Assembly: GCA_007127385.1 (NCBI GenBank)
Contig: SKZM01000210.1
Coordinates: 1-7,145, forward strand
DNA length: 7,145 nt
Origin: Methanosalsum sp.
GTDB taxonomy: Archaea; Halobacteriota; Methanosarcinia; Methanosarcinales; Methanosarcinaceae
Direction: 5' to 3'
Positions within the stretch are counted from its first letter, which is position 1; every line of letters starts with the position of its first letter. This document shows positions 1 through 6,918 of this stretch, one piece after another. A model generated the notes under the pieces. The model searched no databases. It saw nothing but the letters and a program-made list of their open reading frames with translations, and was not told the DNA's origin. A program made the translations under genes and the position numbers.

Positions 1-155
1 ATTTTGATCTCTTCTACAACAGGAGCTACATTATTCCAGGATACTGCCACCATTGTCATCACAACTGCAGTAATTGAGATATATATAATGAGTTTGAGAG
101 GAACTGTATCAATACCCCTGCAATCGTGGAAAAATAAAGAAAGTTTTTCCGACAA
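1..155 (-). CDS. Hypothetical membrane-anchored, possibly pilin-like protein (N-terminal 51 residues only)
   Basis: Found by hand translation of the left edge. An open frame starts at a TTG at 155-153 and runs off the window after 51 residues, so the C-terminus is missing. The TTG is chosen because a strong AGGAGGT lies 4 bases upstream and no ATG or GTG is better placed. The protein begins MSEKLSLFFHDCRGID, then has a hydrophobic stretch at about residues 19-39 and goes on with a more polar part (NNVAPVVEEIK). A short charged leader with an Arg-Gly (13-14) directly before one hydrophobic helix resembles type IV pilin-like or other single-anchor archaeal surface proteins, but this is inference and I do not recognise the family. 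It starts 19 bases after the diphosphatase stop codon, so it is probably co-transcribed with it. A simple membrane-anchored protein of other function is equally possible. Confidence 0.6.
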   Translation of the reverse strand, partial: MSEKLSLFFHDCRGIDTVPLKLIIYISITAVVMTMVAVSWNNVAPVVEEIK

Positions 156-159
156 AAGG

Positions 160-166
160 ACCTCCT
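160..166 (-). promoter_or_regulatory. Shine-Dalgarno site (AGGAGGT) for the TTG start at 155
   Basis: On the minus strand AGGAGGT lies 4 bases before the TTG. It matches the anti-Shine-Dalgarno sequence well and decides the start of the partial gene at the left edge. It lies in the 19-base gap after the diphosphatase stop. Confidence 0.7.
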
Positions 167-174
167 GGGATGTA

Positions 175-720
175 TCAGTCTAACCAATCATAGAACTTGT
201 CCAGAGCCCTTCTTCTATGAGATACTAAATTCTTTTCTTCATTACCCATTTCAGCAAACGTTCTTCCCTTGTATTCAAATATGGGATCAAAACCAAAGCC
301 CTCATTTCCACGTTCTTCATGGGCTATCTGACCTTCAACAATCCCTGTGAATACCGTTGATTCAATACCAGGTTCACAGTATCCAATGACAGATTTGAAT
401 GCTGCTTTTCTGTTCTTTTCATTCTCCATCAATTTCAGAATGCCTGGATTTCCCAGATGTGTCTCCACAAAAGCAGAATAAGGACCCGGAAAACCATTCA
501 GAGTATCAATGAAGAGTCCGGAATCATCCACCATTACCGGCATCTTAAACTGTTCAGCAGCCCATTTTGCCCCATAGGCAGCAATTGGTTCAAGATCATC
601 ATGCTGTAATTCAGGATATCCGTCACTGTTCTGGATCACTTCTATGTTCTTGAGTGAAAAAATTTCTTTCACTTCAAGATATTTGCCTTTATTTCCTGTA
701 ACAAAAACTATCTTACGCAT
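175..720 (-). CDS. rdgB: XTP/dITP diphosphatase (RdgB/HAM1 family non-canonical purine NTP pyrophosphatase)
   Basis: This cytosolic enzyme hydrolyses XTP, dITP and ITP to the monophosphate and pyrophosphate, keeping deaminated purines out of DNA and RNA. The 181-residue product shows the family landmarks: TGNKGK (8-13) at the N-terminus for nucleotide phosphate binding, DDSGL (65-69) with acidic metal/catalytic residues, GFPGPYSA (76-83), GFGFDPIF (141-148) and SHRRRA (167-172) for base recognition. Length is normal for the family. The frame is open 8 codons further upstream to an ATG at 744, but the ATG at 720 is preferred: it puts MRKIVFVTGN at the N-terminus as in homologues and has AGGGG 5 bases upstream. 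This start overlaps the end of kae1-bud32 by 8 bases (ATGCGTAA), which points to translational coupling. No key residue appears to be missing. Confidence 0.95.
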   Translation of the reverse strand: MRKIVFVTGNKGKYLEVKEIFSLKNIEVIQNSDGYPELQHDDLEPIAAYGAKWAAEQFKMPVMVDDSGLFIDTLNGFPGPYSAFVETHLGNPGILKLMENEKNRKAAFKSVIGYCEPGIESTVFTGIVEGQIAHEERGNEGFGFDPIFEYKGRTFAEMGNEEKNLVSHRRRALDKFYDWLD

Positions 721-2311
721 ATCTTCCCCTCTTCTTAATTTCACTTACTCTTGAAATAATTTTCTCTGCATGGATGCAGGTCTTCCTGTAACCCCTGCAA
801 AATGAACGGATCAGACTTTCATGATTATCATGTGTACTTTCAAATGTCTGGAACAATACATGCACATCAACCCCTTTGGCCTCAATTCCCTGGTTTATAT
901 AAGCTAACCCAAAATCAATAATATACAATCTGTTTTCCTCTGCCCGGAACAATATGTTTGAAGTGGTCAGATCGCCGTGTATGATACCACATTCATGCAT
1001 TTTACCTATGATCTCTCCCACTTTTTCTGCAAGTCTGCAATCTATCACATACTTGAGCATTATGCCTTCTATATATTCCATTTTAATGCTAAAGTCCTGA
1101 ATATCGCAAATAACAGGAGTAGGCACGCCACATCTGCGGGCTTCTGAGATTAAGCGGGCTTCGGAGCGTGTCCTCTCATGGCGTATTCGTTCATCCAGTA
1201 CAGGAAGACGGTATTTTTTTGGGATCCTTTCTTTGATAATATAATCATCCTCAAGTCTTACAACAGCTTCAGCACCGGATGCAGGGCCTTTTATCAGATG
1301 TGGATCATTATCTGCGGTTTCTTCGATCCACCTAACATCTACAGTATCCGGTCTGAAATTTGGATTCACATGAGATTTATCTAAAGGAGTAGTGATCCCC
1401 GATTTCAGCATCACAAGTCCGGTGTATGCGATCATTGCACCATTATCTCCCATAAATCTTTTTTCTGGCACATAGAATTTTACTCCCCTCTCCTCACACA
1501 TGGTATTGAGCATTTCACGAAGCCGCATATTGGCACCAACACCTCCTGCCAGAAGTAGTTCATTTTTACCAGTATGTGCAAGTGCACGCTCACTTACTTC
1601 CACCAGCATGGCAAATGCGGTCTCCTGGAGAGAATAGCAGACATCCTCAATTGATGCTCTGCTGAGCGCATCTGTTGCAGCTGTTGATATCCCGGAAAAA
1701 GAGAAATCCATTCCCTTGACCACATAGGGCATTGAGATATAGTTATCTGAAAGCTTTGCATATTCCTCTATCTTTGGCCCGCCAGGATGACTGAGATGTG
1801 CATTTCGTGCAAACTTATCCAGTGCATTGCCAATACCAATATCCAGTGTTTCTCCAAATATTCTATATCGACCCCTGCGATATCCTAAAACCTGAGAATT
1901 GGCACCGCTTACATAAAGAACAACTGGATCCTCACAGGGAGTCTTCCACCTGCCAATCTCAATATGAGCAATACAGTGATTTACACCAATAAGTGGAACA
2001 TTCAATGATATTGAAAGAGCACGAGCTGCAGTTGCAACCGTTCTAAGACACTGTCCAAGTCCGGGACCCTGTGAAAATGCTATCCCGGAAATATCTTTTG
2101 CACTGATCCCTTCCTTTTTGCCCTTTTCCAGCAACCGTTCAATAACTGATGAAGCATGCTTTGCATGATGCTGGGCAGCTTCACGTGGATGTATTCCACC
2201 CTTCTCAGGCTTATACGTCTGGGTTATCTCAGCTATGACATCATTTTCATCAACAAGGGCAGCACTCAGATTCCAGGCAGTCCCTTCAATTCCAAGAACA
2301 ACGGTACTCAA
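713..2311 (-). CDS. kae1-bud32: Kae1-Bud32 fusion: tRNA N6-threonylcarbamoyladenosine synthase subunit plus Bud32 kinase/ATPase (KEOPS)
   Basis: A 532-residue two-domain protein of the KEOPS complex, which transfers the threonylcarbamoyl group to A37 of ANN-decoding tRNAs (t6A). The Kae1 part (about 1-325, ASKHA fold) begins VVLGIEGTAWNLSAALVDE and has the metal-binding HxxxH (H112, H116), the VSGANSQ segment (135-140), GGVGAN (256-261) and D289 in FMGDNGAMIAYTG. The Bud32 part (about 340-532) has GAEAVVRL, the lysine K360 in IIKERIPKKYR, E384, catalytic HGDLTTSNIL (D447), DFGLA (D466) and the terminal RGRY that is usual in Bud32. All expected residues are present. The fused form is common in euryarchaea such as methanogens and haloarchaea. 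The start is TTG: the codon before it is an in-frame TGA, and AAAGGAG lies 9 bases upstream, so no other start fits. It follows the protease gene by 49 bases and overlaps the diphosphatase gene by 8 bases. Confidence 0.97.
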   Translation of the reverse strand: MSTVVLGIEGTAWNLSAALVDENDVIAEITQTYKPEKGGIHPREAAQHHAKHASSVIERLLEKGKKEGISAKDISGIAFSQGPGLGQCLRTVATAARALSISLNVPLIGVNHCIAHIEIGRWKTPCEDPVVLYVSGANSQVLGYRRGRYRIFGETLDIGIGNALDKFARNAHLSHPGGPKIEEYAKLSDNYISMPYVVKGMDFSFSGISTAATDALSRASIEDVCYSLQETAFAMLVEVSERALAHTGKNELLLAGGVGANMRLREMLNTMCEERGVKFYVPEKRFMGDNGAMIAYTGLVMLKSGITTPLDKSHVNPNFRPDTVDVRWIEETADNDPHLIKGPASGAEAVVRLEDDYIIKERIPKKYRLPVLDERIRHERTRSEARLISEARRCGVPTPVICDIQDFSIKMEYIEGIMLKYVIDCRLAEKVGEIIGKMHECGIIHGDLTTSNILFRAEENRLYIIDFGLAYINQGIEAKGVDVHVLFQTFESTHDNHESLIRSFCRGYRKTCIHAEKIISRVSEIKKRGRYA

Positions 2312-2320
2312 TCAATAGTT

Positions 2321-2327
2321 CTCCTTT
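2321..2327 (-). promoter_or_regulatory. Shine-Dalgarno site (AAAGGAG) for the TTG start of kae1-bud32
   Basis: AAAGGAG on the minus strand lies 9 bases before the TTG at 2311-2309. With the in-frame TGA just before the TTG, it fixes the start of the Kae1-Bud32 protein. It lies in the 49-base gap after the protease stop codon. Confidence 0.7.
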
Positions 2328-2360
2328 ATAATTCTATATTTCATATTTGTCAAAGTATAT

Positions 2361-5300
2361 TTAGCGCCTCTTTCGGATATATCCTGTATAAAGTATCAAC
2401 ATTGTTACAATCAGCAGTACACCGATCATGAGAATCCACCTGAAAGTTCCGGGTTCAGATTTAGCCTTACTTTCTTCACCATCTGGCAGCATACCTTCAT
2501 CTAAAGGAGATAACTGAACAAGCATATCGGTTTTCCCGTTTACATCTATATGCTTCTCCTCCACCTTGCTTCCCGTTATTGCAAAGGGTGAAAAACCCGG
2601 GGTCTGTGATTTAAAATGTACATACATATCATCCCTAAATCCAATTTCTGTTGGAAGTGGACCCCATTTTTCATCATGATACCTGTTCAACCTTATTGAA
2701 TTTATATCAATGTTGTTATCTTCTATCCAGGATTCTTTAACCTTAAATTCGATATAAGCGTTTTCAATGTTCCTGACAGAACTATAGCCATGGTTTCCAA
2801 CCCAGATATTTACATATTGGTATACAATTCCTTCGGGATCATTTTTTGCAAGACCTGACCTATAATTCAGCATTTCTATAGTAGCTTTAATCTGGCCTGC
2901 ACTGGTCAGTGCCCTGTACCCTACACTGCTGATCACATTTCCAGGTCTGATGAAATTGAAAACTACATCTGTATCCCGGACTACAAAAGCCCGTGAAACA
3001 TCCATAAGCTGGATATTATCAAACTCCTCTGATGTACCACCACCTCCCCCTCCAGAACCAGATGACCCGGTTCCTGAGGGTTCATGGGCAAGCCTTTCAA
3101 CAGTTATAGTTGTAGTGTTGGTATTGCCTGCAGCGTCTGTAGCCATTGCACGGATAATATTCTTTCCGATATTCAGCTTTACATTCCCTGTAAATGTTCC
3201 GCTGAAATTCTGTAATGAAGTATCTGCTTTAATTCCATTTAATGTAACTACTGGTAGAGAACCAGTACCATCAACAGATCCCTCCACCATTATACTGCTG
3301 CTTTTTGTAGTAGTTCCTGTAGAAGGTGTAAGTATTACTATTTCAGGATTTACCAGATCCAATTTAAAATTCCATAAATAACTCATACAGTTATCCCAGA
3401 AATCACATGAATCAACCGTTATATTAACCGTATCTCCATGTTCAAACTCTCCTGGAAGCTGGGATGATATCCTGTAACCCCTGTTGAGGGATTCATCAAC
3501 TGAAATATCAACAATATCCCCATTTATTTTCAGAAAAGTCCGATTAATATCCACACCTGAAGCATTATCAATAATATCAATTCCAATAGTGGGAAAACTG
3601 TTTTTTACGTATGAATTATTTAAAGGAAATTCATTGCTTGCATATGGGGGTGTTGTATCTATTATAGTTATGACCACACTGTCAGTAACTCCCTGGTTTC
3701 CGGAAGAGTCATTGAACTTGATCGTATAATTATAGTCACCAAGGCCTGCATCGGTATCTATCGGTACAGAAACATTGATACCGCTTTGCCATGCAGCTGG
3801 AAATGTCACCGGAATATGTGATGTTTGTGTATCCGTATCATTTCTAAAAACCTGATAATATCCAGGATGCAGATCAAATAGTACCCATTCTGTGAAATTG
3901 GCTGTTGTATTGGCAGAGAATTCACCGTTTTGAGAAGATACTGAAGTTGGAGGTGTTGTATCTATTGTCTGAAGGTGGATGCTTCTGGTGGCATTGGAAT
4001 TACCCCTGCTGTCAGTAACATTTACAGGCAAGCTGAAACTTCCAAGAGCAGTGGTTCCTGTACTGTATTGCCAGGTACCGCTTTTATTTTCAAGCAGCTG
4101 AATTTTATTTCCATTAATGGATGAAAGGTCCATGGTAATAGATTCAATGTAGCTGTTATCCAATCTTGACATCGCAGTTACATTAAATTGGGTGATATCT
4201 GATCCATTTGCTTCAATCGTCTCAGGGTTTGCATAGGCATCAGTAATCACTGGTCTTCTGTCAGTAACACCGGATATTACCAGTGCAAATGATTGGGGAC
4301 CTTTGGGAACGTTTGTTCCATTTACAATTATCTGATAAGCGCCTTTTATACCGGAATTGATCCTTACCTGTTCAACATTATTTGTATTGTCAGCAGTACC
4401 TTCCAGATCAAAATCGTTTCCAAAATATATTTCATTTTCAGGACAGATAACTTTCAGATCCAGATCATTTACCAGTGTTTTTGAAACAAATGGTTCTGCA
4501 GGATAGTCTATCCATACAAGTGTTGCACTTAAGGGAACTGACGAATTGTTCACATAATATGTCCTGGCCCAGGATTCCCCGGTTTCAAGAGTAACATTCT
4601 GTGAATAGCCATCAAAAAACTCAAGGTTAAGGCCTGGTGGAAACAATGATTTTTCAAGATCAAGCCTGCCCCAGCCCTGTTCATAATAATCATATTCAGG
4701 AAGTCTGTAGGCACCATTAATCAAGGTGGCTTTAATAAGAGCAGCACCTGGACTCTCAAGCACTTCATTCTGGATATAATATTGTCTTGTAAGGGTTGCA
4801 GCTCCAGCTACAATGGGAGTGGACATACTTGTTCCACCTGAGTAACAATAGTAATCACTATTATTGTAGTCACCCCATAGATTTCCGGATGCAACGCTTG
4901 ATTTTGTGGAAAGTATCCATTTACCGGGAGCAACAATATCGGGTTTTATTCTGCCATCCTCTGTTGGGCCACGGCTGCTGAAGCTGGCAAGTTCATCACT
5001 ATTTTCATCCATCTTCAAACTCTGTGATGCACCTACAGCAATTACATTTTTTGCAGTGGCTGGAGATCCTATTGTTGCGGAATCAGGACCACTGTTACCT
5101 GCAGCAAAAACAATTACCATCTCGGGGTTATCCCATACAAACCTGTCCAGATCATATGAGGATTGAGTATACTTTCCATATTCATTGGAACCCCAGCTGT
5201 TGCTGTGCACCCTTGCACCATGAACATATGATTCGTGGAACAGTTCTGAAATATTGGAAGGTATACCCCGAATTGTTCCATCAGAATTCTCCACGGCCTG

Positions 5301-6251
5301 GAAGAATAGATCAGATTCGTGTGCCATACCCCTGTAAAGACCATTCGACATAGTTCCATCTCCCAGAAGGGATCCAGCTACATGCGTTCCATGACCACTG
5401 ATCCGGTCAGAAGCACCATTGTCGGACCAGTCCACAATTTTCAAAATCCTGTCCTGAAAATCAGGATGAATGGTATTATCATTAACACCGGTGTCCAGGC
5501 CGGTATCAGTAATTGCAATAACCTGACCGGTACCATTTAGATAATAATCGGTCCAAACATTGTTGATACGTGTAATAGCTGCTGCATCATCGTTGAAAAG
5601 TACAAAATGATAAAATTTCTCGATCCATGATACTTCATTTATAGATGCAAGTTCGGGTATAGCAGTTATTTCTATTTCTGCATGTATGCTATTTCTTGTG
5701 TAAGCCAGAATATTTCCATCTAGATTAATCACACTCTTCAGCACATGCTCCATGTCAGCAGAATTAAAAAGGACAATTCTGATCTCTACCATGTATTCTT
5801 CAGATTCTATATTTTCTATTCCTTCTGAAAGTTGTGAACATATCTTATATTCATCCCTGTAAATTCCCATCCATTGTACAGAATCAAGATCTTCAACTTT
5901 TGACCTGGTAAAATCATTCATTTTCACAATGAAAGCATTGTTTGGGACATAGCTGTAGATTTCTGCACAACTCTGTTCCAGTTCCATCCTGCTCTCAGAT
6001 CCAATCGGCTCCTTTAACTTAACTATCCAGTACTTCTCTGATCTGCCAGGAAAAGTTTTGTATTCAAAAAGAGTTCCTCTGTCATCATAAACAGGATCTT
6101 TCCTCACATCTATCTGAGCATTTTTCAACATTATGAGACTGGATTGATCACTGTCAGTCACATATTCATCAAATGGATTAGCTGTGGCTGTAAAAATGCA
6201 AAGCAGTATAAGAAATACAATCAAAGAAAATAAACTATATTTTCCGATCAA
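2361..6251 (-). CDS. Secreted, membrane-anchored S8 (subtilisin-like, KP-43-type) serine protease with Ig-like and PGF-pre-PGF domains
   Basis: A 1296-residue extracellular protease. Order of parts: signal peptide (1-24, hydrophobic core then ATA-NP); pro-region (about 70-140, YWIVKLKEP...YVPNNAFIVKM); S8 catalytic domain (about 235-535) with D249 in AITDTGLD, H287 in GHGTHVAG, oxyanion N386 in AAGNSGPD and S475 in GGTSMSTP, so the site is intact; KP-43-like beta domain (541-661, TLVWIDYP, VNDLDLKV, NNVEQV); three or four Ig-like modules (about 665-1052), two joints of which repeat IDTTPP; a Gly/Ser linker (1059-1073); a PGF-pre-PGF domain (about 1078-1229, ending TPGFSPFAI); and a membrane helix (1271-1290) ending RKRR. 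More than twenty N-X-S/T sites suggest glycosylation. Topology implies the protease faces outward, anchored by its C-terminus. Start is TTG, with GGAG 7 bases upstream and an in-frame stop 6 codons before. Substrate unknown. Confidence 0.95.
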   Translation of the reverse strand: MIGKYSLFSLIVFLILLCIFTATANPFDEYVTDSDQSSLIMLKNAQIDVRKDPVYDDRGTLFEYKTFPGRSEKYWIVKLKEPIGSESRMELEQSCAEIYSYVPNNAFIVKMNDFTRSKVEDLDSVQWMGIYRDEYKICSQLSEGIENIESEEYMVEIRIVLFNSADMEHVLKSVINLDGNILAYTRNSIHAEIEITAIPELASINEVSWIEKFYHFVLFNDDAAAITRINNVWTDYYLNGTGQVIAITDTGLDTGVNDNTIHPDFQDRILKIVDWSDNGASDRISGHGTHVAGSLLGDGTMSNGLYRGMAHESDLFFQAVENSDGTIRGIPSNISELFHESYVHGARVHSNSWGSNEYGKYTQSSYDLDRFVWDNPEMVIVFAAGNSGPDSATIGSPATAKNVIAVGASQSLKMDENSDELASFSSRGPTEDGRIKPDIVAPGKWILSTKSSVASGNLWGDYNNSDYYCYSGGTSMSTPIVAGAATLTRQYYIQNEVLESPGAALIKATLINGAYRLPEYDYYEQGWGRLDLEKSLFPPGLNLEFFDGYSQNVTLETGESWARTYYVNNSSVPLSATLVWIDYPAEPFVSKTLVNDLDLKVICPENEIYFGNDFDLEGTADNTNNVEQVRINSGIKGAYQIIVNGTNVPKGPQSFALVISGVTDRRPVITDAYANPETIEANGSDITQFNVTAMSRLDNSYIESITMDLSSINGNKIQLLENKSGTWQYSTGTTALGSFSLPVNVTDSRGNSNATRSIHLQTIDTTPPTSVSSQNGEFSANTTANFTEWVLFDLHPGYYQVFRNDTDTQTSHIPVTFPAAWQSGINVSVPIDTDAGLGDYNYTIKFNDSSGNQGVTDSVVITIIDTTPPYASNEFPLNNSYVKNSFPTIGIDIIDNASGVDINRTFLKINGDIVDISVDESLNRGYRISSQLPGEFEHGDTVNITVDSCDFWDNCMSYLWNFKLDLVNPEIVILTPSTGTTTKSSSIMVEGSVDGTGSLPVVTLNGIKADTSLQNFSGTFTGNVKLNIGKNIIRAMATDAAGNTNTTTITVERLAHEPSGTGSSGSGGGGGGTSEEFDNIQLMDVSRAFVVRDTDVVFNFIRPGNVISSVGYRALTSAGQIKATIEMLNYRSGLAKNDPEGIVYQYVNIWVGNHGYSSVRNIENAYIEFKVKESWIEDNNIDINSIRLNRYHDEKWGPLPTEIGFRDDMYVHFKSQTPGFSPFAITGSKVEEKHIDVNGKTDMLVQLSPLDEGMLPDGEESKAKSEPGTFRWILMIGVLLIVTMLILYTGYIRKRR

Positions 6252-6258
6252 CTCAGAA

Positions 6259-6262
6259 CTCC
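6259..6262 (-). promoter_or_regulatory. Shine-Dalgarno site (GGAG) for the TTG start of the protease
   Basis: GGAG on the minus strand lies 7 bases before the TTG at 6251-6249. An in-frame TAA sits six codons upstream of the TTG, and the signal peptide follows directly, so this site supports the TTG as the true start. Confidence 0.65.
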
Positions 6263-6288
6263 GTTTTTACATTATTAATGTCAACCTG

Positions 6289-6300
6289 TATGTGCACATA
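6289..6300. promoter_or_regulatory. Perfect 12-bp palindrome TATGTGCACATA, possible operator
   Basis: TATGTGCACATA reads the same on both strands. It overlaps the downstream edge of the candidate TATA box of the protease gene, a position where a dimeric archaeal repressor would block TBP/TFB or RNA polymerase. No regulator is encoded in the window, so the role is inference. Confidence 0.35.
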
Positions 6301-6306
6301 TTTATG
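6297..6306 (-). promoter_or_regulatory. Candidate TATA box for the protease gene
   Basis: The minus-strand sequence CATAAATATG, preceded by the A-rich GCAAAGT that could serve as a BRE, lies about 45-55 bases before the TTG start. A transcript starting about 25 bases downstream of it would have a short leader that still includes the GGAG site. A second AT-rich match (TCTAAATATG near 6360-6369) could act instead and would give a leader of about 90 bases. This is consensus matching by eye only. Confidence 0.35.
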
Positions 6307-6405
6307 ACTTTGCATTAAGTACACTGTCGCTGATTCAAATAACATAAATAAGGATCAAAGCATATTTAGAATTGATCGTAAAGGCAAGATAGAAATAATT
6401 GATAA

Positions 6406-6434
6406 TGCATCACATGATCTACATATGTGATGCA
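6406..6434 (-). terminator. Inverted repeat after rps27ae, possible terminator or transcript-end hairpin
   Basis: Two perfect 10-base arms (TGCATCACAT at 6406-6415 and ATGTGATGCA at 6425-6434) flank a 9-base loop. The repeat begins 12 bases after the rps27ae stop codon. In the direction of transcription it is followed by a T-rich stretch (ATTATCAATTATTTC). Archaeal termination depends mainly on T-tracts, so the hairpin may instead stabilise the 3' end or be a protein-binding palindrome. Confidence 0.45.
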
Positions 6435-6446
6435 ATATTTCAAAGT

Positions 6447-6596
6447 TCACTTTTTAAATTCGGTATAGCCGCATTTACCACAGGTCAGCCTGTTCTTGTG
6501 TTCTGCCAGGAACACACCCTGACCGCATCTGGGACAGAACTGTCTGAGCCTTTCTATACTTTCACCACTTACTTTATAATAGTTCTTGACTGACAT
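6447..6596 (-). CDS. rps27ae: Small ribosomal subunit protein S27ae (eS31)
   Basis: A 49-residue protein recovered by hand translation. It begins [20 protein letters not shown] and carries a zinc ribbon with four cysteines, C21-x2-C24 (CPRC) and C39-x2-C42 (CGKC), followed by YTEFKK at the C-terminus. This is the normal archaeal S27ae; in eukaryotes the homologue is made as a ubiquitin fusion, which is absent here. It is part of the 30S subunit head. The ATG is 10 bases after the rps24e stop, with GGTG 6 bases before it, so the two are surely co-transcribed. Length and all four zinc ligands are normal. The stop codon is followed by an inverted repeat and then the spacer before the protease gene. 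Confidence 0.96.
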   Translation of the reverse strand: MSVKNYYKVSGESIERLRQFCPRCGQGVFLAEHKNRLTCGKCGYTEFKK

Positions 6597-6606
6597 TGAA
6601 AACACC

Positions 6607-6918
6607 TTATTCAGAACCTGCCTCTCCAGCTTCTGCTTCCTCAGGCACAGTATTTCGGTTTAAAATATGTTTACTTTCAATCTTTTTCATGTAATCTGCA
6701 TCTTCATAGACTTTTGCATATCCTGAAGCTTCCTGCTTTCCAAACATATTGGTGATACTCTGAATTACCACCAGCTCAGAATCTATATTGAGCATGGCAG
6801 CAAGTTTGTTTCTCACGTCGATTCTTTTTGGGGTTGCGCCGTCATATGAAGCTACGAAGTTCAATTCTCGCCTGTGTAAAAGCGCATTATTCTTATCCTC
6901 TTTGATACTAATGTCCAT
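6607..6918 (-). CDS. rps24e: Small ribosomal subunit protein S24e (eS24)
   Basis: A 103-residue 30S subunit protein. Family hallmarks are the N-terminal [21 protein letters not shown] strand region with its basic LLHRRE, the [15 protein letters not shown] segment (29-43), and [19 protein letters not shown] (55-73). The C-terminal tail is acidic and alanine-rich ([12 protein letters not shown]), as is common in archaeal S24e. The ATG has GGAGG 7 bases upstream. The start overlaps the end of the dephospho-CoA kinase gene by 11 bases, so the ribosome-binding site lies inside that gene and translation is probably coupled. It is followed after 10 bases by rps27ae, a pairing widely conserved in archaea. 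Confidence 0.96.
   Translation of the reverse strand: MDISIKEDKNNALLHRRELNFVASYDGATPKRIDVRNKLAAMLNIDSELVVIQSITNMFGKQEASGYAKVYEDADYMKKIESKHILNRNTVPEEAEAGEAGSE

Noticed and set aside
721..744. Earlier ATG start for the diphosphatase at 744
   Set aside because: It would add MKLRRGED, not seen at the N-terminus of the family, and would push the overlap with kae1-bud32 to 32 bases; the ATG at 720 has its own AGGGG site.
2312..2360. AT-rich boxes in the 49-base gap as a promoter for kae1-bud32
   Set aside because: The best match (AAATATG near 2343-2349) would place the start of transcription at or past the Shine-Dalgarno site, so it does not give a sensible leader.
2950..3381. 143-codon plus-strand open frame with a proline-rich run
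   Set aside because: It is the antisense of the protease's glycine linker and Ig-like region; the proline run is simply the complement of glycine codons, and it shows no family motif.
3649..3966. 15-bp direct repeat GGTGTTGTATCTATT (at 3649-3663 and 3952-3966)
   Set aside because: Both copies encode the recurring IDTTPP joint between Ig-like modules of the protease, so the repeat is explained by domain duplication rather than a mobile or regulatory element.
5114..5359. 81-codon minus-strand open frame inside the protease
   Set aside because: It lies in another frame over the catalytic domain, whose own frame has intact motifs; no ribosome site or family motif supports it.
6198..6200. Possible lipoprotein cysteine (C18) in the protease signal peptide
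   Set aside because: The residues before it are ILL, not the small residue a lipobox needs, and a normal ATA-NP cleavage site follows.
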